Source: Apricaphanius iberus (taxonomy: Eukaryota > Chordata > Actinopteri > Cyprinodontiformes > Aphaniidae). From it: a stretch of 64,000 nt of DNA. The DNA lies in NCBI GenBank assembly GCA_028564705.1, contig JAPXFQ010000166.1, positions 2,604,001-2,668,000 on the forward strand, written 5' to 3'. This document shows positions 28,324 through 40,300 of this stretch, piece after piece. A program made the translations under genes and the position numbers. Every line of letters begins with the position of its first letter. Within the stretch, counting starts at the first letter, position 1. The notes beneath the pieces are model-generated. The model had not been told where the DNA came from. It worked only from the letters and a program-made list of their open reading frames with translations, and did not search any database.

Positions 28324-31300
28324 TTTGTAGTCGAGCAGCAGAAAGGCTCTAGTTAAATCTCTTTTATGGAGCAGTTTAAGGCTGCAGTTATTGGTAAGAA
28401 AGGTTTCCGTATTTTCTAAACTTATTTTTATTCCTATATTGGATTACTTCAAGGCATTTCTCAAGCACTTAGATGAATACAATACTCTCTGTTTCCCAGA
28501 GCCTTTTTGTCTTACTCAAGATTGCATTAGCATGCAGTAGGGGGTCGGTGGAGGCAGAAGCACAGCCTGATTTGACTCCGAACAAAAAGCTCTTTTCGAC
28601 AGTAAACTCTGATTCTACCCACAACCCAGATGCTGCAGTTGTTGGTGGTTTTTAAACATTTATATTTAAAAGATAAATTAACAGGCAGATTTTCGGTGTG
28701 AAAATTTAACTCCTGGAATGCCCTCCTTACGAGGCAGAGCTGCTCACTGCATTTAAAGAAAGACATCATGAAAACAGCCCATTTGTATGGTGGCTTACTA
28801 GCACCAGCAATAAAACGTGCTGGACATCCGTACTTCATGAAACCGGGACGGCGGGTCTAGCAGAGATAAGGGGAAATCCTTGGGAGAAACAAACTTGATC
28901 ACAGAGACAGAACATAACGAGGAGCTGGCAGGAAACTATGGAGAGCCTGCTCTCTGCACAGCGTTGTTGCCCAGGGCAATCCTGCAGGAGATCAGATCTG
29001 AAAAGAATTTAATCTTTACCTCAGCTTTTGCAATCCTTCTTGTGTTTTTGCCACTAAAGCTGACCCCTTTAAATATTAACATGATGAGGAAGAAGCAACA
29101 AGGGAGTTGTTCGTAACTTTGAGGTCAGGATTTCTAGATGTCATGAATGGAAAATGAACTTCCCAAATTGGAAAGAGTCACAAAGATAAACTTTTCACAG
29201 CACAGATCATCAAAAAGATTTTTTTTAATCAACAGCACTCAATTTAATAACATTAACTGATCTCACTCTGTTTTCTGATAATGTTTCAGCTCTATTTTTC
29301 ATGTCATCTCCACAGACAAGGTCAGCATGGATCCCACTAAGGTGAACGCGATGTTGGACTGGCCAGAACCCAACAATGTCAAAGATCTCCAACGGTTTCT
29401 TGGGTTCACCAACTTTTATCACGGCTTTATAAAGAATTGCAGCATTGTGGCAGCTCCATTCCATCCTCTAACCTCCGCTAAGACTCAGTTCGTGTGGTCC
29501 TCCGAAGCCAAAGAAGCTTTTCAAAGGATGAATAACCTCTTTTATCACAGCACCTAATCTATGTTTTCCAAATCCTAGCAATCCCTTTGTGGTTGAAGTG
29601 GATACCTCAGACACAGAGGTTGGTGCAATCCTGTCTCAGTGATTTGCTTGTGACAGAATGTTGCATCCTTGTGCCTTCTTTTCCAGATGCCTCTCTGCTA
29701 AAGGTACTAAAACTGTGTAGGCACTTGTGTGAGGGATCCCCACAGCTATACATTGTCCCAAGAATATCCTCTTTGTTTCAGAAAACCTGATTTCAGAGGT
29801 CTCACTGTTTTGCCATTGCTACAAGTTTTTCTGCCACCCAGTCATTATTGAGACCCTGACCTTGCTGATTTTATGACCATGGAGGCATTTCATCTGCGTG
29901 GCATTCCCTGCAACATCATGTCAGACAGGGGCCACAGTTTTTCTACAAATTTTGGGGTGAATTTTGCTCTCTACTTGGCGTTTACATTAGCCTCTCATCA
30001 GGTTTCCATGTTTTGTTGGACCTTTCCCGATAACCAAGACGATCAACCCTGTGGTGGTCCTCCTTAAGTTACCTTTGTCTCTTTGAGTACATCCCATGTC
30101 TCCAAAATCAAGCCTGTCGTATGATCCAGGTTGTGCCCACCTTTGAAACCCCCTCCTCCCATCCAACTCCTTGATGGGGCTCCAGCCAATGCTGTTTGTC
30201 ATCTGCTACGTTCCCGACATTGAGGTCTAAGCAGCCAGTACATTTTGGACAGGCAGGGTTATAGTCCATAGGAAAGAACTTGGATCCCGTCTCATCAAAT
30301 ATTGGCTAGGGACTTTATAAAGGGGTTCCTTTGTCATCACCAAGATCAACCCAAAGGGTCCTTAAGAGCCGCCCCTTTAGGATGAGTTACTGTCATAATA
30401 CTGCTCTGTTTACCATAATTCAGTTGGCAAGTCACAAGCCATCGCCTCAAGACGATACGGCTCGCCTCCTCCACAGAAACGCCCTTCCTTTCCCCCAGTT
30501 CCTCTGGTGAAAGAGGTGGAGGGAAACATTCAACCGGATGGTGAGGGTAGAGGTGGCAAAGGCATCACAGCAGAGACCATGCCAGCCCTCCCCCTCGCTG
30601 GTCTGCCAGGTAACTAATCATTTTGAGCACCTGTCTCCTGCTGCTTGGTGCACGATCGTCTGTTCCCACTACTACATCTCTCAATGATTTTTGACCCTTG
30701 CTCATTCCTCTGGTTTCTGTAAGTGCCTCTTTTGTTATGAACCATGCTTGCCAATGACCCCTCAACTTAAGCGTTTAGGATTACAGATCTTATTGGTGGA
30801 AACTTGGACCACACTCCTATTACCCCGGACTGATTGTGAATATCCTTGATGGATTTCCCCCCTAGCAATCTTATGGCCGATAAAAAAAAACCAAAAAAAA
30901 ACAGACCGATAAGGTTGCAGAACTGCAACTTTGGTCCATTTCCCATTGGATAGCTGGGCATTGTTGCTTCCTGCCTCTAATCAGTTTTTCCTGGTTTGAT
31001 TTCTCTGTTTTTGTCAAATCACTTACCTTTTTCTGTCTGCCATACCAACCGACTGACCCAGTCCATCTTCAACCCTCATTGGCCTGCACTGTTACCCTTC
31101 TCAAAGTGACCTTTTGAATCTGCCCTTGGTATTTTTTTGGGTTCGGCCTTTTGCCCAGACGATTATTCATAATCGGTACAGTAGTTCCCTCTGCTCCAAC
31201 CCTGACAGATGACCTTATGATCTCCACACAGCCGCTTTACGTCTACGACCTCAAAGATCTGAGACTTCACCCAGGCAGAGGTGGAATGTGGCCCAGGGGA

Positions 31301-34300
31301 CCAGCGCCAGAACCTACAACGCGCTTTATTTGATCTGCAGCTGCACGAGCTGACAAACAGAACCACCGGAACTCTGGCTGTTTTCACTAGGAGTGTCCTC
31401 ATTAAGTCTTGTTCCTGAAATGTTTACTCCTGCGTGTGTTTGTTTTAATTTCATTGGTGCACCACAGCATAATAGTGTGTGTGTGTGGGTGTGCATATAT
31501 GTCAGAGGGGCTTCCTGGACAAATAGGATATAATGGTGAAGCTCTCTGGATCACCTGCTGCTTTTAACTTTGAAGCACAACAGCTGGAGAAATTAAGGCT
31601 GACAAATAATGTGCTTCAATTTTAAACAGAAGACATGTGTGCACTGATGTGTATTGTGACCAGAAAGCAGATAGATATTTAATGGCTTGGTGAGTTAAGG
31701 ATGATCTGATCTCCAACAGTATAAATTTTAAGATGAAGATCTTAACAAAGAAAGATTTTTGTTTTACAGACTCCTCTACAGACAAATGTACAGTACAGTA
31801 ATCCAAATTTCAGAACTTCAAACAATGAGCAGACATTAGTTCCTCTTACAGCTGCTTTACAAAAGTGTTTATACCGCTAAAAATTTATCACATTTTATCC
31901 CATTACAGCAGCAAACTTCAATATACTTTTTTAGGATTTTTTGTGAGATAGACCAGCAAAAAGTGGAGCATAATTCTGAGATAGAAGAAACCCAATACAG
32001 GTTTTACAACTTTAAGAAATGGACTTCACAAATAGCCCCTGTATGGACAAGTAGCAAGGAGAAAGTCATTGTTGAAAAAACATAAGAAACATAGGTACCT
32101 CCGATAGTTACTAACCATACAGAGGAGACAGTAAAGAGATGAGTCCAAAATCAAAATTTCTGTCCTGCATGCAGAACATTTTGGTTTAAAGAAAAGTAAC
32201 ATCACAACAAAAACCCATGCCCAAAGTGAGAAATGGTTATCCGAACATCATGCTAAGGGGATGCTTTAATTCAGCAGGTACAGGGAAGCTGGTCAGAGGT
32301 GATTGGACGATGGATGGAGCTAATTGCAGGGCAACCCTTGAAAAACCCTAACTTAGAGTTCTATCAAATAAAATCAAAGTGAGTCGAAGTTTCTTGTTAT
32401 AACGTGAAGAATGAAAAATTAAATACAATCAAGTGGTGTGAACAATTTTCCATGACATTCTAAATAGTTTACATAAAATAAATAAGGATGGCAGAGAAGA
32501 ACGTTTTCAGGTAGCTATTCCCAAATTTAAATAGACAGCTCAAACTGATATCTGGAAGACCATATAAGCTTTCATAGTTTTGCTAGAAAGGTAAATCACT
32601 ACTCATTTTCTACTGAAGAGTCACATCTGCACAAATGAAAACATAATTGGAGAGAAAAGTATCCCTGAATCTTTGCTAGAAATTCATCATCTGACATGTA
32701 GCTATGCATCTCTTGAATAAACCTGACCTCTGCGCAATGACTCCCCAGGAAAAGATGAATAAATATTGAACACACCATAATAAACATCTAGATTAAGTAT
32801 TAAATTAAAGAATGAGTGAGCTTATATTAGTATCCCAAGTTAGATGGGTTTTTTTTGCCAGATGTCCTTAGTGATAAATGAAATTGAGCATGTTCTGTTA
32901 TAGTCAGATAAATAAATGTGACACAACTGGCTGCTTATGAAACTGGTAATGCTATGAATTAAACAAAAGAAAGCTTACAACATGAGCTTGAAAGCCGATG
33001 AAAATGTGCACCTCTGCAATTTTAAACTTTTATTTTCTGAAACCAGTCCTGTAACCTTCAGACTGTAGTTTGTACCACCATGAAGTGAGGAGTATGAGAA
33101 ACTGACAGACTAAGAGTGTAGATTGGATCATAGATACAGCAAACTAAAAAATTTATTTAAGTACTTCTTAATCAGTTCTACAGTCAAAAGCAGAACGTTT
33201 TTCTCTTGGCTCCAGCTGGGTATTAAGGGCCTGAATCCCCCACATGCCTGGACCTTGAAGCTTTTTCCCATGAGATAATAAATAAAGTCAGGAAGTCTTC
33301 AAGGGGCCCTGGCTTAACTTGGACCAATGTGGCCCAACAGTAGCCAAATTAGACTAGTTCTCATGTTGGAAAGAGAAGAAAAACAGGAAGCTGGACACAT
33401 GAAGGCCCAGAAGGACTGGCACAGTAATCTAAATCAGTTAAAGAGAAAATTAGGAAAAATTAAGCTATGGCATTAGTTTCAAAATAACTCTCATTGTCTA
33501 TAGGAATTTGTTATCACTTCATTAAAATAAATAACACACTGAAGAGAAATTACAGCAAGCTGGAAAATCCTAACTTATCTTTTTATCAAAGACACTTCTG
33601 ATAAGATTAAAATGAACAGTTATTTTATTGCAACACCAAAATTCAGGTTCACAATCTCACAGGAAAGAATCTGATACGAAAATTGGGGAAAATTCCTGCC
33701 ATTTATCAAGAGAATACAATTACAATTTGGGAGAGGATCATTCTGTCTTCTCCTACAAACCTCTAATGCTTGCGCTCAAAAATTCTGCTTCCTTTCAAAT
33801 ATTTTCTCTTCTTTCTCAAAACCTCTACTGCATGCGCTCAAAACTTCTGCTCTCTCTCAAATATTTTCTCTTCGCTCTCAAAACCTGTAATGCATGCGCT
33901 CAAAACTTCTGCTCTTTCTCAGATATTTTCTGTTCTCTCTCAAATTCTATGTTTCTTGCTCACAGATTTTCTCCACGCTTGCAAACTGTATCTCTACGTA
34001 AATCAAAACTGTGCTTATGAACCTCTCTTCTCTGCTTGCGGATTCTGTGTGCTCGCTGGCAGATCGAGAAGTGTCGTTGCCTAGCATCTGTTCCAGCCAA
34101 TAGATTGAGAGTTCTCCTGATATGGTTGCAGCCTGGTTTAAGGTGCGTTTGTTTTCTGCTGTTTGTTGGCCTGCGCCTACAGGTTACTGGGCTGCCCACT
34201 GGATAAACAGAGAAAAAACGGAAAATGTATTTGACACATTCAAATATTAAAGTCCTAAGCTATATCGTGATTCCCCAAAACTTGTGAAAGCAGCAAGCCG

Positions 34301-37300
34301 AAGTTGTTTCTCTCTTCCTTTTCTTTATTAAACATTTAAACATTCTTTTTACAGCTTAATTATATATTTAATACATCAGAAGAATATCACAATATTACAA
34401 GTTTACAACTTTTAATTATACTCTTAATAGAAAAAATGTGCAATAGAAAAACAAATAGAAATTGTATGAATATTTGGAATGTATCAAATACATTTTCCGT
34501 TTTTTCTCTGTTTATCTAGTGGGCAGCCCAGTAACCTGTAGGCACAGGCCAACACACAGCAGAAAACAAACGCACCCTAAACCAGGCTGCAACCATATTA
34601 GGAGAACTCTCATTCTATTGGCTGGAACAGATGCTAGGCAACGACACTTCTCGATCTGCCAGCAAGCACACAGAATCCGCAAGCAGAGAAGAGAGGTTTA
34701 TAAGCACAGTTTTGATTTACGTAGAGATACAGTTTGCAAGCGTGGAGAAAATCTGTGAGCAGGAAACATAGAATTTGAGAGAGAACAGAGAATATCTGAG
34801 AAAGAGCAGAAGTTTTGAGCGCATGCATTACAGGTTTTGAGAGAGAAGAGAAAATATTTGAAAGAAAGCAGAAGTTTTGAGCGCAAGCATTACAGGTTTT
34901 GTAGGAGAAGACAGAATAATCCTCTCCCAAATTGTAATTATGTTCTCTTGATAAATGGCAGGAAACGGTCTTCTATTAATTTGTGCGAAACTGCGACTGA
35001 TTTTCTCCACCTTTCTGCCACATACACACTCAAACTTAAGGGCAATTTACAAAGTCCAATTAACCTAAGTGTGATGTTTTTAGACAGTGGGAGGAAGCTG
35101 GAGTACGTGGAGGGAACCAACACATAAAAAGGGAAAACATACTAACTCCATATAGAAAGACTCTCAGACCTTTTTACTGAAAGGCAACAGTGCTAACAAC
35201 TGTGCCACTGTGCAATCCTAATTCTTTAATCTAATTACTTAAAAAAATTAACTCCTCTATTGTTAAGTTCAGTACCTGCAGTGGTTGGTTTTAGAACAGA
35301 GACTGTAAACATCTGGGTTTGGTACCTTGTGAGAGTAGATCACCTTACTGATTAATATAAATAACTAATATTTTATCAAACAAAAATTCCCTTCTAACTC
35401 ATAAACACAAAAAAGATAAACATTTATCTTTGCCAATGTTGATGTAACTTCAGATCTACTTCTGGAAATTTCTAAAAATGATTTTGTGAAAAATCCTATT
35501 TATTATGCAGTGAAGGTTGCTTTAATTTTTTTAAATTATTATTATTTGAAAATGAGTATACAACAGACAGGTGTGTTGGTCCAATTCTATCATTTAGTTT
35601 AATAAATACACAGTAAAACAACTAAGAAATTAAAAATGTACAGCAATGAAGATTATATAACTGATTTAATATGGATGATTTAGTTCATAAATGGTACTTA
35701 AAGGGATCAACATCGCACATCTACTGTATGTATAACCAATAAAAACGTAATAATTAACCATCAAAAATGATTAACCATTTAATGGTGCTACAATAATGAC
35801 ACTTATTTATGATTATTATTCACTTATATCCTTGGGCCAGTGAAACTTCAGCAAGCATGATGATGCCATTTGTTTGTTTAAGCAGTATTAGGCCGTTTTC
35901 ACATGTGTGGCCGTGCCAGAATACGGCCAGTGAGAATCCAGTGTTTTACTACAACTAAACAGCAGGTGGCAGTATACAAATAAGTCTGTAGTTCTCCAAC
36001 AAACAAGGGAGTGAGAGGTACTGACATCATAAAACGAGCGACAGCCTAGAATGTAAACAAACTGGTCTACTGGTCAACTGCTACCTGAACCCATCTACAG
36101 GGTGAGTGTTGTAGTAAACCCGCTGTTTTGTAATCTGCTGTGTTGCTGTGGGATACTTGAATCGCGTTGTTTTGGTATTTGTATGTTCGCGAGGTGATTC
36201 TGTCATTTCGGCCGGCGGTGTCGTCATTTCCGCGTGGAGCGCATCTATAGTCTTGAGTACGGCCAGAGTACGGGTTGTGTTCACATGATCCGTGGCAGCT
36301 CGTACCTGGACTCGGATACTACTTCCAAGGCAGGTCTCTCTGGCCGTATCCTGGCACAGTCCAGTTTGTGTTCATATGGTACGAAATAAGTGGATTGTGA
36401 CCAAATACGGTATCCGAGTACGGACTCCCTTACCATGTGAAAACGCCCCGAATTTAATTTTGGTACACCTATATCAGAAGAGATCAAGTAATCTCTTTCA
36501 AATGTTTTAGCATGATTCAAGCCGGTTTTACAACAAAAAACATGTCCATATTTTAAAGCAGGCAGAAGAAAAATAAACAAAAAGTTGTCTTTTTGCCACA
36601 AAACTCACCACTGTAGAAACGGATCATGCAGCTGAGGTCTGAGTTGGCCGCTTCATGTTGCACTCGCACCGGGTCTGTGTAGCCCATCGACGTCAGGTAG
36701 TCGTACACCATCTGGAGGGGACGTTCAGGTGGGTCCAGCCTCCTGCAGGATCAGTTACACTGAGGTTTGTGATATGTGTGTGGAGTGACCACAATGACAA
36801 CCAGAATTGGTACGAAACACATCTAGCAGAACCCCTGACAGATTTTAATAAAATGTCATAAGAAGCAATGGTCTAAATCATCTAAATGTTCCTATCAGTG
36901 ACTGTGGAACTGCTAATTCCTTTTCAGAGAGATCCTTTCACATGTTGAAAACTGAAATATCAGAGCTGACGTTGAACCCCTGACACAAACACAAAAATAA
37001 AAATACTGCTGAATTTATTAGTTTTAAAAGCAGTAAACCACTTTTCTACTTTCATTTTTACATGGAGATGTATACATATTTTATTCTTTTAGAAAATACC
37101 CCTTTCCAAATGGAAGAAATATATTCATTTCGCCATCATTCTTAAGGGCAGCAACAGGCAGTCAAGAAAGGGTAGCTTATATTATTTAGCATCTTCTCTA
37201 GTAAACCTAATGTTATGGTCTACAAGTCAATGTGCTCAGTAAAAGCGCCGCTCATACTGGCTGCATACCTCAGTCGAGCGGTTCTATTTGTGCTGGTTGT

Positions 37301-40300
37301 AATGTAATTTTGTTGTATCACTGGTTACAATAACAATGCACTGTGAAGCCTGTGATTTCTTGTGTCGGTCCCAAGTCCGGAAAAATACAGAGGGTTGTGT
37401 CAGGAAGGCGATCCGATGTCAAACTTCAGCCAAATCAAATATGCAAATCACAAACATGAACTCCCTACTGGATTGGTCGAGGTCTAGGTTAACAACAACC
37501 GCCATCGATGCAAAGGAGGAGAGGAGGAAGGCGTGTTGGTAGGCAGAAAGAGAAGAGGAAATTCAAGAGCATGGAATTAAGAGTTAGGAATTTGAATGTT
37601 GGGACTATGAGAGGTAAGGCTAGACAGCTGGTGGACATGATGCAGAGAAGGAAAGTGGATATTCAGGAGACCAGGTGGACAGGTAGCAAGGCTAGAAGCT
37701 TAGGAGAACGGTTCATGTTGTTTTACCATAGGGTAGGTGGAAAGAGAAATGGAGCCATCTTGAAGGAGGAATTTGCTAGGAACGTTCAGGAAGTGAAAAT
37801 GGTGTCAGATAGACTGATGAGCCTGAACCTTAAAAATGGAAGGACTAATGATAAATGTTGTTAGTGGTTATGCCCGACAGGTAGACTGTGAGTTAGAAAA
37901 GAAGCAGAAATTTTGGAGTGAACTTGATGATTTGATTCAGGATATCCCAGGAGTTGAAAGGGCGGTGATTGGTGCAGACTTTAACGGATGTGTTGGTGAA
38001 GGGAACAGAGGTGATGAGACAGTAATGGGCAGGTTTTTTATCCAGGATAGGAATGAAGAAGGACAGATGGTGATGGACTTTGCGAGAAGGATGGAAATGG
38101 TTGTTGTAAACACTTTCTCCCAAAAGAGGAAGGAACATAAAGTGACTTATTAGAGTGGAGGTAGGAGCAGTCAGGTGGACTACATCTTATGTAGACGTTG
38201 ATATTAGTGACTGCAAACTAGTGGTGGGCAACAGCATTGCTAGACAACATAGGATGGTGGTCTGTAGGACTAAACTGATTGTGATGAAGGTGAAGAGAAC
38301 AAAGAGAGAGCAGAGGACCAAGTAGTGAAAACTGAAAAAAACAAGAGTGCTGTGAGGTTTTCAAGTAGGAGTTGAGACAAGAGGTGCTCCCTGATGACTG
38401 GGCAGCTACAACTGATATGATTTGAGAGTGAGGTAGGAGAGTACTTAGTGTGTCATCTGAAAGGACGAAAGTAGATAAGGAGACTTGGTGGTGGAAAAAT
38501 GAAGTCAAGGGGCATATACAGAGAAAGAAGTTAGCTAAGAAGTGGGACACTGAGAGGACTGAGGAAAGCAGACAGGAGTACAGGGAAATGCTGCGAATGG
38601 TGAAGGTAGAGGTAGCGAAGGCCAAACAAAGGGCATATGATGACCTGTATGCTAGGCTGGACAGTAAGGAGAGATAGAGAATGATTGGTATAGGTTGGCA
38701 AGGCAGAGAGAGAGATGGAAAGGATGTACAACAGGTAGGGTGATCAAGGATAGGGATGGAAATGTACTGACATGTGCCAAGAGTGTGATGGGAGGATGGT
38801 AGGAGTACGTTGAAGAACTGATGAAGGAGGGAAATAAGAGAGAATGTAGAGTAGAAGAGGTGACTGCTGTGGATCAGGAAGTAGCCGACATTAGTAAGGA
38901 TGAGGTGAGGAAAGCTTTGAAGAGGATGAAGACAGGAAAGAGAGTTGGTTCTGTTGACATACCTGTGGAGGTATGGAAGTGTTTAGGAGAGGTGGCACTA
39001 GAGGTTTTGATAAGATCCTTCAACAAGATCTCTAAGATTTAGAAAATGCCTGAGAAATGGATTAAAAGTGTTCTAGTACCAATCTTTAAAAACATGGGAT
39101 ATGTACAGAACTGTGGCAACTACAGAGGGATAAAGTTAATGAGTCATACAATGAAGCTGTGGGAAATAGTGGTGGAAGCTAGGCTTCGGTCAGAAGTGAG
39201 CATTTGTGAGCAGCAGTAAAGTTTCATGCCAACAAAGAGTACTACAGATGTAATTTTTGCTTCAATGATGCTGATGGAGAAGTACAGAGTGGGTCGGAGG
39301 GAGGTGCATTGGTTTTTTGTCGGTCATGTCTTTTTGGGTTTGTAGTCTGACTATGGATTGAACCAAGCCCCCCAGGCCTATAAATATTAATCTTAATAAA
39401 ATTATAACCCTATGATTTTTTCTTTTCAAATATATGACTGTAAAAGCTTCAAGAGCCAACTGAGTTTACATTTTCTGTGACAGGTAAAATAATTTAAAAG
39501 GCTCCTAATATTAAACTGTATACCCCTCCTGAGGGAAACCATTAGACATGTCTGGGAGTCTCCCTTTGACATCTCCAAAGGATGACTATAGCTGGGAGGA
39601 AACTCCAGGAATACCCACATCATGCTGGAGGGATTACATGCCCTGTCCTGAAAAAGCAATTAATGGATCCCCGAGGAAGAGCCTGCTGCTGGGAAAACAG
39701 AACTCTGGACCAGTTTGGCAACCCTGATGGAATGGGATACCCACCAAGAGAGAGAATCATGATCCAAAAATGGAAAGTATGGATCGACACTTCTATCTAA
39801 AAAAGAGTCACAGCATCAGCATGACATGCAGTAAATACTGATAAACTTAGGGCTGGGCGATAATTCGATAGCAGGATATATCGATTGACAGAATTTGGTG
39901 CAATAGAAAAAAAGGGGTCGATAAAAATGTTTGATAGAAAAAAAAAAGTTTTCCCTCATATTTTTCATTATAGCTTATCAGGTATCTTAATACAAAAATC
40001 TTTACTTACTCCAAATGAATCATTAACGCTGACCCACGCAGCACTCTCAGTCACCCCTCTCTCATTTCAAACCGCAAAAAGGGTGAAATGATTATAGCTG
40101 AAACATAATTGTTTTGATAGTCGCTAAGCGAACCATTGCCGTAACTTCACCGCGGTCAGATGTCACAGCAAGGGAGAAGCGGTGAAAGTTGTTCCGGATA
40201 AATGTTTCAGTGGCTCAGGAAAAGGTTACATCCTCTTTTAAACCAATCCTCTACGCACTAAAACACTAAACGTAGCGATAATAAAACTATGATCAGCTGT

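Noticed and set aside
33757..33942. Regular repeats that could suggest a CRISPR-like array
   Set aside because: The units are contiguous tandem copies without unique spacers, and the genome is a vertebrate.
33960..34758. Two similar ~80-98 codon frames (33,960-34,199 minus; 34,462-34,758 plus) that look like a duplicated protein gene
   Set aside because: They are the two arms of the foldback element read in the same direction from its centre. The likeness is explained by the inverted repeat; no start, splice or domain evidence supports a protein.
38218..38625. 135-codon minus-strand open frame
   Set aside because: Antisense to the RTE-like LINE linker region; a shadow of the purine-rich LINE strand.
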